Source: JACVRW01 sp046735115
GTDB taxonomy: Bacteria; Actinomycetota; Thermoleophilia; Solirubrobacterales; Thermoleophilaceae
DNA: 15,737 nucleotides
Assembly (NCBI GenBank): GCA_046735115.1
Contig: JBKPSR010000109.1
Location: 1-15,737, forward strand
Reading direction: 5' to 3'
Of this stretch, positions 1 through 5,850 are shown in pieces. A model generated the notes under the pieces. It had not been told where the DNA came from. It worked only from the letters and a program-made list of their open reading frames with translations, and did not search any database. The first letter of the stretch is position 1, and each line of letters opens with the position of its first letter. The translations under genes and the position numbers were made by a program.

Positions 1-71
1 GTCATCCACAGAACGTGCGCGGTCACCTCCTCTGTCTTCTTGTGCTCCGCGAACACGTCGGTAGCCGCCAT
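1..71 (-). CDS. Probable [NiFe]-hydrogenase small subunit, N-terminus only (cut by the window edge)
   Basis: An ATG at 71-69 opens a leftward frame with 23 complete codons before the edge. It starts MAATDVFAEHKK and reaches VTAHVLWM. A good ribosome binding site, AAGGAG (complement of 77-82), sits 5 nt upstream, and hypE stops only 16 nt before the start, so this is the next gene of the hyp operon. Small subunits of the actinobacterial high-affinity (group 1h, formerly group 5) uptake hydrogenases begin with a short polar leader followed by a VLWI/VLWM strand and then the first cluster-binding CDGD segment; the readable part fits the leader and strand. The family's small subunit carries the iron-sulfur clusters that pass electrons from H2. 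The cysteines that would prove it lie outside the window, so the call rests on 23 residues plus operon context. It could be another hyp-linked protein. Confidence 0.5.
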   Translation of the reverse strand, partial: MAATDVFAEHKKTEEVTAHVLWM

Positions 72-76
72 CGGCG

Positions 77-82
77 CTCCTT
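77..82 (-). promoter_or_regulatory. Ribosome binding site of the left-edge gene
   Basis: On the minus strand this reads AAGGAG, 5 nt before the ATG at 71-69 and just after the hypE stop. It is what makes the partial gene at the edge credible as a real start. Confidence 0.7.
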
Positions 83-87
83 CCTCG

Positions 88-1170
88 CTAACAGATCCGG
101 GGCAGCGGATCCCCCACCAGCTGATCCATCACCCGCTTGCCGCCAAAGCTCGTCTCCACCAGGACCATCCCGGGAGGCTCGGTGCGCACCTCTCCGATCT
201 CAGCCGCGCGCTCGCAGCCGGGGACCGAGCGCAGTGCGGCGAGAGCCACGTCAGCTCTCTCCGGCGCGACGAAGGCGACGAGCTTGCCCTCGTTCGCGAC
301 GTACATCGGGTCGATTCCCAAGATCTCGGACGCGCCGGCCACGGCCGGGTCGACCGGCACGGCCGCCTCCCCGACCAGCATCGCCACCTGTGACGTGCGC
401 GCCAGCTCGTTCAGCACCGACGCCACGCCGCCGCGCGTGGCGTCGCGCATGCAGCGGAGCGAAGGGCCGGCCTCCTCGAGCAGGGCGTCCACGACCGGCC
501 ACAGCGAGCGCGTGTCGGACTCGACGTCGGCGTCCAGGTCGAACTCGCCGCGCGCCAGCATGATCGCGGTGCCGTGCTCGCCGATCGTGCCCGAGAGGAG
601 GACGCGGTCTCCCGGGCGAATCGCGTCGGGGGCCATGCGGGCGCGCGGATCGCGCTGCCCGACGCCGGTGGTGCAGATGTACATCTGGTCGGCCGCGCCG
701 CGCTCCACCACCTTGGTGTCGCCCGCGACGATCTGCACCCCGGCCGCTCCCGCCGCGCGCGCGATCGCCTCCACCTCCGCCCTCAGGTCGTCCGCGCCGA
801 GGCCCTCCTCCAGGATGAGCGACACGCTGAGCGCCACGGGCCGCGCGCCGGACACCGCGAGGTCGTTGACCGTCCCGTACACCGCGAGCTCGCCGATCGA
901 GCCGCCCGGGAAGCGGAGCGGCTTCACCACGAACGAGTCGGTCGTGAGAGCCAGCTCGGCGCCGTCCACGCTCACGGAGCCGGCGTCGCCCATCGCCGCG
1001 AGCGCCTCGGAGCCGAACGCCGGCAGGAACAGGCCCTCGATCATGCTCTGGGTGGCCTTGCCGCCCGCGCCGTGCGCCATGTTCACACGCTCGTCGCGGA
1101 ACTTGCCGCGCTTCGAGCGGGCGGTCTCGATGATGCCGAGAATGCGCTGCTCGCGCTCCGACACCTGCAT
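88..1170 (-). CDS. hypE: Hydrogenase maturation protein HypE (carbamoyl dehydratase)
   Basis: HypE dehydrates the carbamoyl group placed on its C-terminal cysteine, giving the thiocyanate that becomes the CN ligand of the [NiFe] centre. It acts in the cytoplasm with HypF and the HypC-HypD complex. The 360-residue product has the usual family length. It carries the PurM/AIR-synthase-like HGAGGK motif at residues 33-38, an LTTDSFVV segment, the VAGDTKVV motif, the MRDATRGG motif, and ends in DPLPRIC with the required terminal cysteine. An ATG at 1170 is chosen because it overlaps the hypD TGA by one base (TGATG), indicating translational coupling. The frame stays open far upstream of this ATG, but only as an out-of-frame shadow of hypD. 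Downstream, 16 nt separate it from the putative hydrogenase small subunit. HypF, its partner, is not in the window. Confidence 0.96.
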   Translation of the reverse strand: MQVSEREQRILGIIETARSKRGKFRDERVNMAHGAGGKATQSMIEGLFLPAFGSEALAAMGDAGSVSVDGAELALTTDSFVVKPLRFPGGSIGELAVYGTVNDLAVSGARPVALSVSLILEEGLGADDLRAEVEAIARAAGAAGVQIVAGDTKVVERGAADQMYICTTGVGQRDPRARMAPDAIRPGDRVLLSGTIGEHGTAIMLARGEFDLDADVESDTRSLWPVVDALLEEAGPSLRCMRDATRGGVASVLNELARTSQVAMLVGEAAVPVDPAVAGASEILGIDPMYVANEGKLVAFVAPERADVALAALRSVPGCERAAEIGEVRTEPPGMVLVETSFGGKRVMDQLVGDPLPRIC

Positions 1171-2285
1171 CACACGACCTCCCGCTCGCGTGCGAAGCGG
1201 CCGAAGTTGTAGTAGGCGGCGCAGGCGCCCTCGGACGAGACCATGCAGGTGCCGATCGGCCGCTCCGGCGTACAGGCCGTGCCGAACACCTTGCACTCCC
1301 AGGGCTTGATGACGCCCTTCAGCACCTCGCCGCACTGGCAGGCCTTCGGATCGGCCACGCGCACGCCCGGCACGCTGAAGCGGAGCTCCGCGTCGAGGTC
1401 CGCGTACGCCTCGGAGAGCCTGAGGCCGCTCTGCGAGATGAAGCCGAGCCCGCGCCATTCGAAGTGCGGCCGCAGCTCGAACACCTCGGCCATCACCTCG
1501 AGCGCGCGCCGGTTGCCCTCGTAGGGCACCACGCGCGAGTACTGGTTCTCGACCTCGCAGCGGCCCTCGACGAGCTGCGCGAGGATCATCCGGATCGCCT
1601 GGAGGATGTCGAGCGGCTCGAACCCCGCAACCACGATCGGTTTGCCGTAGTCCGCCGGGATGAACTCGAACGGGCGAGCCCCCACGACGGTCGAGACGTG
1701 GCCGGGCCCGACGAAGCCGTCGAGGCGCAGGTCGGGCGAGTCGAGCAGCGCGCGCAGCGGGGGCACGATCGTGACGTGGCTGCACATGCAGGAGAAGTTC
1801 CGGACGCCTTCGGCCTTCGCGCGCTTCAGGGTCAGCGCCGTCGAGGGCGCGGTCGTCTCGAACCCGATGGCAAAGAACACGACCTCGCGGTCCGGGTTCT
1901 GCTTCGCGATCCGCAGCGCGTCGAGCGGCGAGTAGACCATCCGGATGTCGGCGCCCTCGGCCTTCGCCTCGAGCAGGCTCCCCTCCGAGCCCGGCACGCG
2001 CATCATGTCGCCGAAGCAGGCGAAGATGACGCCGGGCTCGCGCGCGATCGCGATCCCGTCGTCCACGCGCCCCATCGGAATGACGCACACGGGGCAGCCC
2101 GGCCCGTGGACGAGCTCGACGTTCGCCGGCAGCAGGTCGTCCACGCCGTACTTGTAGATCGAGTGCGTGTGGCCGCCGCAGACCTCCATGAACTTGTAGT
2201 GGCGGCCGGGCTCGACCGCCGCGAGGATCTCCGCCGCGAGCACGCGCCCCAGCTCGGGGTCGCGGAACTCGTCGACGTACCTCAT
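1170..2285 (-). CDS. hypD: Hydrogenase maturation protein HypD
   Basis: HypD is the Fe4S4 scaffold that, together with HypC, assembles the Fe(CN)2CO unit of [NiFe]-hydrogenases in the cytoplasm. The 371-residue protein shows the family signatures in order: CGGHTH at 36-41, GPGCPVC at 61-67 (Cys64 and Cys67), an FAIGFETTAP segment, GPGHVSTV, and a C-terminal cysteine-rich part (CQCGEV, WEC, GTAC, EGAC) that in the family holds the Fe4S4 cluster. The ATG at 2285 overlaps the TGA of the upstream hypC-like gene by four bases (ATGA), and the stop overlaps the hypE start, so it lies inside a coupled block. Nothing is missing or truncated. Confidence 0.97.
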   Translation of the reverse strand: MRYVDEFRDPELGRVLAAEILAAVEPGRHYKFMEVCGGHTHSIYKYGVDDLLPANVELVHGPGCPVCVIPMGRVDDGIAIAREPGVIFACFGDMMRVPGSEGSLLEAKAEGADIRMVYSPLDALRIAKQNPDREVVFFAIGFETTAPSTALTLKRAKAEGVRNFSCMCSHVTIVPPLRALLDSPDLRLDGFVGPGHVSTVVGARPFEFIPADYGKPIVVAGFEPLDILQAIRMILAQLVEGRCEVENQYSRVVPYEGNRRALEVMAEVFELRPHFEWRGLGFISQSGLRLSEAYADLDAELRFSVPGVRVADPKACQCGEVLKGVIKPWECKVFGTACTPERPIGTCMVSSEGACAAYYNFGRFAREREVV

Positions 2286-2494
2286 GCGGTCAGCTCCGTC
2301 AGCGCGACACCCGCGTGCACCAGCACGCGGTCGCCCGGCTGGACGTCCACGAGCGCGACCTCGACGGTGCTCTTCGAGCCGTCCTCGGCGGCGCAGAGGG
2401 CGAGCCCGCGCGCGTCGTCGATCCGCTCGACCAGCATCGGGATGCCCTCGTCCGAGCAGGTGATGCAGTGGTCGCCGCAGGCGTTCGCGTTCAC
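2282..2494 (-). CDS. HypC/HupF-type small protein, Cys-His variant (second HypC-like paralog)
   Basis: A 70-residue protein begins at a GTG (2494) that overlaps the TGA of the upstream hypC by four bases, and its own stop overlaps hypD by four. Its second half (VALVDVQPGDRVLVHAGVALTEL) is the OB-like core typical of HypC/HupF chaperones. The N-terminus is different: in place of the canonical MCLAIPG it has CGDHCITCSDEGIPM, with Cys6, His9, Cys10 and Cys13. HypC uses the Cys immediately after the initiator Met to bind the iron unit, so this paralog cannot work in exactly that way. Cys/His variants of this type occur beside ordinary hypC in some actinobacterial hydrogenase loci. A chaperone, accessory or metal-binding role is inference; no role has been shown here. 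Confidence 0.85.
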   Translation of the reverse strand: MNANACGDHCITCSDEGIPMLVERIDDARGLALCAAEDGSKSTVEVALVDVQPGDRVLVHAGVALTELTA

Positions 2495-2769
2495 TCGATG
2501 ACGCTCGCCTTCAGCTCCTCGAGCTCCGCCTCGTAGTTCTCGCCCATTCGCTCGAGCTGCCGGCGGGTGGCGATCGCCTCCTGCTCGTCGACCTGGGAGA
2601 TCGCGAAGCCGACGTGGATCAGGACCCAGTCGCCGGCGCCGACCCCTGCGCCGTCGTCGTCCAGAAGGCCGATGTTGATCGTTCGGCGTACCCCTGCGAC
2701 GTCCACCTTCGCGAGCCGGTTCGCCTCATCCGCGATCTCAACTATCTGGCCGGGGATGGCCAGGCACAT
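2491..2769 (-). CDS. hypC: Hydrogenase maturation chaperone HypC
   Basis: HypC carries the iron unit between HypD and the hydrogenase large-subunit precursor. The 92-residue product begins MCLAIPGQIVEI, the family hallmark with the functional Cys2, followed by the beta-barrel core (VDVAGVRRTINIG, GDWVLIHVGFAIS) and a longer charged helical C-terminus (ERMGENYEAELEELK). The ATG at 2769 is fixed by the MCLAIPG motif and a purine-rich site (AGAGGGA) about 6 nt upstream; the frame stays open to 2850 but that extension has no homology signature. It is the first gene of the leftward hyp block and shares a 138-nt gap with the divergent regulator gene. Confidence 0.96.
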   Translation of the reverse strand: MCLAIPGQIVEIADEANRLAKVDVAGVRRTINIGLLDDDGAGVGAGDWVLIHVGFAISQVDEQEAIATRRQLERMGENYEAELEELKASVIE

Positions 2770-2832
2770 CGCGTCCCTCTCTGCCGGAGCGTGAACGCCC
2801 GAAGCTAGTCCTCCCCATTGCCCCGCAAAAGA

Positions 2833-2870
2833 GGGGGAGTTGGAATCCAACGTTGATTTCCAACCCCCCC
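2833..2870. promoter_or_regulatory. Long palindrome between hypC and the Crp-like gene, candidate operator
   Basis: The 38-nt element is centred between 2851 and 2852. Half-sites TTGGAA (2840-2845) and TTCCAA (2858-2863) flank a perfect core CAACGTTG (2848-2855). One further G/C pair and then G-run/C-run arms extend it outward. By hand 16 of 19 base pairs match, and the mismatches are placed symmetrically. The left half, TTGGA-A-TCCAA, is itself a perfect 11-nt palindrome, so the element can also be read as two TTG-N5-CAA sites separated by CG. It sits about 70 nt upstream of hypC and 45 nt upstream of the regulator start. Crp/Fnr proteins bind twofold-symmetric sites, so autoregulation plus control of hyp is the natural reading. 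Neither classical consensus (TGTGA-N6-TCACA or TTGAT-N4-ATCAA) is matched. No convincing -35/-10 pair was found next to it. Confidence 0.6.
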
Positions 2871-2907
2871 GGTTCTAGCGTCGGAGGCGCACACGAGGGA
2901 GGCTGCG

Positions 2908-3645
2908 TTGCCTGCACCCAACGGAACTGCACGAGTTCTCGAGCTTGACCCTGAACTCGGCCTGCGGATCCCGGCGTCCGAGGTCTCACGGGCGCGCATG
3001 GAGCTCGTCGCAGGCGTGATCGAGCTTCCTGCCGGCCACTGGGAAGTGCCGAGGAGGGAGGACGCACGCGGCCGGCTCGGCTACCTCATCCTCGAAGGGC
3101 TGCTCGCCCGCGACATGACGCTCGCCGGCCGGACCGCGACCGAGCTGCTGGGTGAGGGCGACGTCGTGCAGCCGTGGGTGGCCCACAGGGAGGACGGGCT
3201 GGTCCGGTACCGGGTCGGGTGGAACGTGCTCATGCCGGTCCGGCTCGCGATCCTCGACGAGGACTTCGGCCGCTCGCTGGCCCGCTGGCCCCAGGCCTTG
3301 ACCGCCCTCCTCGAGCGCGCCGTGCGGCGCACGCACCGCATGTCGATACACGAGGCGCTGCTTCAGCTCTCGCCCGTGGAGACGCGCCTCCTGGTGCTGT
3401 TCTGGCATCTGGCCGAGCGCTGGGGACGCGTCACCCCGGCCGGCATCGTGCTGCGCCTGCGGCTCTCGCACGCCCTGCTCGGCCAGCTCGTCGGCTGCCG
3501 GCGGGCCTCGGTCACGACGGCGCTCCAGCACATCTACTCGAGCGGCGCGCTGACCCGGCGCGGCGACGGGACCTGGCTGCTCGTGGGCGACCCGCCGGAC
3601 GACCTGACGAGCGTCCACTGGGAGCTCGCCGCGTCTCATGCGTAG
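2908..3645 (+). CDS. Crp/Fnr-family transcriptional regulator
   Basis: A 245-residue cytoplasmic DNA-binding protein. Residues about 50-130 resemble a cyclic-nucleotide-binding-like beta roll (LGYLILEGLLARDM, ATELLGEGDVVQPW). A long helix follows, and the C-terminal winged helix-turn-helix spans about 182-223 (LRLSHALLGQLVGCRRASVTTAL, then a wing GALTRRGDGTWLL; quoted in pieces). No Fnr-type cysteine cluster is visible in the N-terminal part, and I see no clear cAMP phosphate-binding motif, so the signal is unknown. A TTG start at 2908 is chosen because GAGGGAGG lies 5-6 nt upstream and the conserved-looking N-terminus (RVLELDPELGLRI) begins just after; the first ATG, at 2998, would cut into the domain. 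It is divergent from the hyp operon and likely regulates it and itself through the palindrome between them. Confidence 0.88.
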   Translation: MPAPNGTARVLELDPELGLRIPASEVSRARMELVAGVIELPAGHWEVPRREDARGRLGYLILEGLLARDMTLAGRTATELLGEGDVVQPWVAHREDGLVRYRVGWNVLMPVRLAILDEDFGRSLARWPQALTALLERAVRRTHRMSIHEALLQLSPVETRLLVLFWHLAERWGRVTPAGIVLRLRLSHALLGQLVGCRRASVTTALQHIYSSGALTRRGDGTWLLVGDPPDDLTSVHWELAASHA

Positions 3646-3673
3646 CGGCCGGATGCGCCGTTAGCCTCGGGGC

Positions 3674-4012
3674 ATGCCGATTGCCGTGGTCTTCCGTTGC
3701 GAGATCTGCGGGCGCCGACCCGGTCCGGAGACCCAGGCGGCGCTCGAGCGCCAGCTGCTCGACCTGCGCCACGGCGAGTACGTCGACGCCGAGCCCGAGC
3801 GCTGGCTCTGCTGGCACGGCCTCGGTATCTATGGGCCTACCCGATACGCCTGCGGGGAGCACCGCGGCGAGCTGAAGGCGTTCGTGCGCGAGCAATACGG
3901 CACGCTGGGGTGGCACCCGTGGGCCAAGGGCCCGCACCCGTGGGCGGGCAGGCGCGGGACCGACCGCGCCCGCAGGCTGCGGCGAACCGCCCGCTCGGGG
4001 ATCCAGCGCTAG
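3674..4012 (+). CDS. Small hypothetical Cys/His protein, possibly zinc-binding
   Basis: I do not recognise the family. The 112-residue product has a possible zinc site built from CEIC (Cys9, Cys12) and CGEH (Cys60, His63), spaced like a zinc ribbon, with an extra Cys46 and His48 between. The C-terminal part repeats an HPW motif twice (HPWAKG, HPWAGR), encoded by a 12-nt direct repeat (3913-3924 and 3934-3945), and ends in an Arg-rich tail that could contact nucleic acid. The ATG at 3674 lies 28 nt after the regulator stop on the same strand, so cotranscription with it is possible; the ribosome binding site is weak. It converges on a leftward gene with a 6-nt gap between stops. Expression as a real gene is supported by the ordered Cys/His pattern rather than by homology. 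Confidence 0.65.
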   Translation: MPIAVVFRCEICGRRPGPETQAALERQLLDLRHGEYVDAEPERWLCWHGLGIYGPTRYACGEHRGELKAFVREQYGTLGWHPWAKGPHPWAGRRGTDRARRLRRTARSGIQR

Positions 4013-4026
4013 AGCCGGCTAGTGCT
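4005..4026. terminator. Hairpin spanning both convergent stop codons, candidate bidirectional terminator
   Basis: AGCGCTAG (4005-4012) pairs with CTAGTGCT (4019-4026), giving 8 pairs including one G-U, around the 6-nt loop AGCCGG. The TAG stop of the rightward gene lies in one arm and the TAG of the leftward gene in the other. There is no T-tract, so classical intrinsic termination would be weak. Confidence 0.35.
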
Positions 4027-4219
4027 TCGGGGGTCCCGGGAAGTCGGTCGACTCGTCGCCCTCTGAGACCTCCTCGCGCTGCGACGTCTCGGGGTCGCTC
4101 GACTTCAGCTTCTCGACGTCGCCCTCGACGTCCTCCTCGCGGCCGTCGCCGTAGGCGTGAAGCGGAGTGTCCGGAATCGTCTCCTCGTCAGCGCGCTTCT
4201 CGTCGTCTCCGAAAGTCAT
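4019..4219 (-). CDS. Small acidic hypothetical protein
   Basis: A 66-residue frame begins at an ATG (4219) with AGGAGG 7 nt upstream, one of the best ribosome binding sites in the window. About a third of its residues are Asp or Glu (22 of 66 by hand count), with no cysteine, no hydrophobic stretch and no aromatic core (only single Phe/Tyr positions), so it is probably intrinsically disordered and cytoplasmic. The start is followed by FGDDEKRADEE and the end is DFPGPPKH. I recognise no family. It lies 71 nt downstream of the metallophosphoesterase on the same strand and may be read from the same message. It converges on the Cys/His protein gene. The strong site and strictly hydrophilic composition favour a real gene over a chance frame. 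Confidence 0.65.
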   Translation of the reverse strand: MTFGDDEKRADEETIPDTPLHAYGDGREEDVEGDVEKLKSSDPETSQREEVSEGDESTDFPGPPKH

Positions 4220-4290
4220 GCCGGGCCTCCTCGATGGTTGCGCACTTCTTGTCCGGCACCGCCGCGCCGAAACTAGAGGGGACAGTCCCT

Positions 4291-5133
4291 TTATGTTGGG
4301 AGCGTCACCACCCGGCGGCCGCGGATGTTCCGCCAGGACCCGGCTCGGTGGTCGCGGGCGCGTATCTCGAGGTGATCGCGGCGGCGTGTCAGGTAGAGCG
4401 AGCAGAGCGGGGCTCGCGGGTTGCGGCGCTTCCCGAGCCCGACCAGTGCCGAGGTGTTGACGGCGACGATCGCGTGCCGGCGTCCGAGCCGTACGCGCTT
4501 GATGAAGCCAGGAGCGCTCAGCGGCGAATGCGTGTGCCCCGATAGCCACACGCGCGCGTTCCGGTGCCGGGCGAGCAGCTCGCGGATGCGGTCGTCGGGC
4601 TTGGCGTGGAAGGCGGGCATCGCGGAGGTGAAGTGAAGGCGCGGGTCGCCCATGACCGTGTGGAAGAGCGGCCAGTGGCACGCGATCCAGCACTGCTCGG
4701 GCCCGTTCGACAATTCCCCCTCCAAAAAGCGAAGAGTCGCGGAGGACAGGCGCCCGGCCTCGCGTCCCGCCCCGCTCCGGTCCGGCCCGATGGCGATCAG
4801 ACGAACGAAGTCAAGGTCGACGCTGAAGTTGCGGGACTCTTGGTCGTAGGCCCGCGCCCACTCCGCGGGACTGCGTTCGCCCCGCCAGATGTCGTGGTTC
4901 CCGAGCACGGTCACCCAGGGCGCGGGCAGGCCGTCCAGGAAGCGGCGCGCGAGCCGGTCCTGCGCCGGCGTCGCGTGCTCCGTCGCATCCCCGATCTGGA
5001 GGTGAAGCGCGGGCGCGGGGAGCCGGGCGAGGTCGCACGTCAGGGCGGCCATCCGTACAGCGGTGATCGCGCCCGCGTGGAGGTCGCCGATGCAGTGGAC
5101 GGTGCGCTCCCAGCTTGGCGCGACCACGTTCAC
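4291..5133 (-). CDS. Calcineurin-like metallophosphoesterase
   Basis: The 280-residue product (from a GTG at 5133) contains the five metal-binding blocks of the calcineurin-like superfamily in order: GDLHAG (16-21), GDATEH (from 48), GNHD (78-81), CHWPLFH and SGHTHS. These bind a dinuclear metal centre that hydrolyses phosphomono- or phosphodiesters. The substrate cannot be read from sequence. There is no signal peptide, so it is expected in the cytoplasm. A TTG at 5175 would add 14 residues but has no ribosome binding site; the GTG at 5133 has AGGA 8 nt upstream and starts close to the first beta strand, so it is preferred. It is divergent from the small basic membrane protein gene. A short palindrome, GGGACAGTCCC (4279-4289), follows immediately after the TAA. 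Confidence 0.88.
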   Translation of the reverse strand: MNVVAPSWERTVHCIGDLHAGAITAVRMAALTCDLARLPAPALHLQIGDATEHATPAQDRLARRFLDGLPAPWVTVLGNHDIWRGERSPAEWARAYDQESRNFSVDLDFVRLIAIGPDRSGAGREAGRLSSATLRFLEGELSNGPEQCWIACHWPLFHTVMGDPRLHFTSAMPAFHAKPDDRIRELLARHRNARVWLSGHTHSPLSAPGFIKRVRLGRRHAIVAVNTSALVGLGKRRNPRAPLCSLYLTRRRDHLEIRARDHRAGSWRNIRGRRVVTLPT

Positions 5134-5147
5134 GCCGTATTCCTGGC

Positions 5148-5172
5148 GTTTGCAGGGTTCATGGCGGGGTAT
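5148..5172 (+). promoter_or_regulatory. SigB/SigF-type stress promoter
   Basis: GTTT (5148-5151) and GGGTAT (5167-5172) are separated by 15 nt. This matches exactly the consensus recognised by the general-stress sigma factors SigB of Bacillus and SigF/SigB of actinobacteria (GTTT, about 14-17 nt, GGGTAT). Initiation near 5179 would give a leader of about 31 nt containing the AAGGAGGGG site of the gene at 5210. The -10 element lies just upstream of the leftward phosphoesterase start, so both genes share this 76-nt gap. Confidence 0.7.
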
Positions 5173-5209
5173 CAAGCTGAGACCGGGGCATTCGACCTAA
5201 GGAGGGGCA

Positions 5210-5653
5210 ATGGCCCAGGCGAGTACGCGTTCGTCAAGCAACCGGAAGCAAGCCACTCGGAGTGCGAACGGCTCCGGCAGCAAGAGCCGCAGCTCAGCGG
5301 GCAGCAAGCCGAAGAGCGCGAGCGCATCGACTCGCCGCGCCGCATCGGCGTCGTCGAGCACCGATGGCTCGGGCTCGAACGGGTCGTCGAAGGTGGCCAT
5401 CGTCACGGGCGTCGTGACTGCCGCGGCCGGCCTGGCCGGGGGCGTCGTCCTCGGCACACGCCTGAACAGGAAGCCACGGAAGGTGCTCGGGATGCCGGTC
5501 CCCGGCACGGGACGCGGCCTTGACGGCGTCGCCAAGCAGGTGAAGAAGACCGGCAAGCAGATAGGGAAGACCGGCAAGCAGATCGCGGACTTCACCGACG
5601 AGGTACGCGCCGCCCGGCAGAAGGCCGAGGACGTCGGCAAGGCGATCTCGTAA
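5210..5653 (+). CDS. Small basic protein with one membrane segment, probably stress-induced
   Basis: The 147-residue protein has three parts. Residues 1-60 are a Ser/Arg/Lys/Gly-rich low-complexity segment with no hydrophobic residues to speak of. Residues 62-82 form one hydrophobic, Gly/Ala-rich helix (IVTGVVTAAAGLAGGVVLG). The rest is a charged helical tail with an exact heptapeptide repeat (KTGKQIG, KTGKQIA at 113-126) and a final ADEVRAARQKAEDVGKAIS-like amphipathic helix. This layout resembles YtxH-like stress proteins and small actinobacterial proteins of unknown function that carry a VLGMPVPGTGRG-type motif after the membrane helix. The start is secured by AAGGAGGGG (5199-5207). A GTTT-N15-GGGTAT promoter upstream suggests control by a general-stress sigma factor. 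The basic N-terminus could bind nucleic acid or polyanions, which is inference. Confidence 0.8.
   Translation: MAQASTRSSSNRKQATRSANGSGSKSRSSAGSKPKSASASTRRAASASSSTDGSGSNGSSKVAIVTGVVTAAAGLAGGVVLGTRLNRKPRKVLGMPVPGTGRGLDGVAKQVKKTGKQIGKTGKQIADFTDEVRAARQKAEDVGKAIS
5546..5587 (+). repeat. Tandem 21-nt repeat coding for KTGKQI(G/A)
   Basis: Two adjacent 21-nt units (5546-5566 and 5567-5587) inside the stress-type gene encode seven-residue repeats. They differ at only a few bases near the end of each unit. A heptad period fits an amphipathic helix. Confidence 0.75.
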
Positions 5654-5669
5654 CGCTCAGCACATTTCA

Positions 5670-5692
5670 CCCGCCGGCCTCCTGCCGGCGGG
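5670..5692 (+). terminator. GC-rich hairpin after the small basic protein gene
   Basis: A perfect 9-bp stem, CCCGCCGGC (5670-5678) with GCCGGCGGG (5684-5692), closes a 5-nt loop CTCCT and begins 16 nt after the TAA. No T-run follows, which is common for terminators in GC-rich actinobacteria. Confidence 0.6.
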
Positions 5693-5707
5693 CTCTGGCG
5701 GGCCTGT

Positions 5708-5850
5708 CTACTTCTTTGCTGCTCTTGCGCGGCTGGTGGCCGACTTCCCGGCCTGCTTGGCCGCGCGGCCCTAGGATGCGCCGGCGGACCTGAGGTTGCC
5801 CACGGCGTCGACGGCACGTCGCGCGGAGTCGAGCGCGCTTCCGTATCTCC
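5708..5850 (-). pseudogene. Decayed Ala/Lys/Arg-rich reading frame
   Basis: Between the hairpin at 5670-5692 and the DUF2252 gene there is no intact gene. On the minus strand one frame reads SALDSARRAVDAVGNL, RSAGAS, a TAG (5773-5771), then GRAAKQAGKSATSRARAAKK and a final TAG (5710-5708). The composition and the AAKK ending are those of small basic helical or histone-like tails, similar in style to the neighbouring gene at 5210. Upstream in that frame a TGA at about 5853 blocks extension, and an AAGGAG at the proper place is followed by no start codon in this frame. I therefore read it as the remnant of a small gene with an internal stop. It could be chance; the support is compositional only. 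Confidence 0.3.

Noticed and set aside
1171..2088. Upstream extension of the hypE frame on the minus strand
   Set aside because: The frame is open but runs inside hypD in another phase and gives Arg-rich nonsense. HypE homology begins at the ATG at 1170.
4279..4289. Short palindrome GGGACAGTCCC just after the metallophosphoesterase stop
   Set aside because: It is too short for a terminator stem and occurs only once here, so it cannot be called a dispersed repeat from this window.
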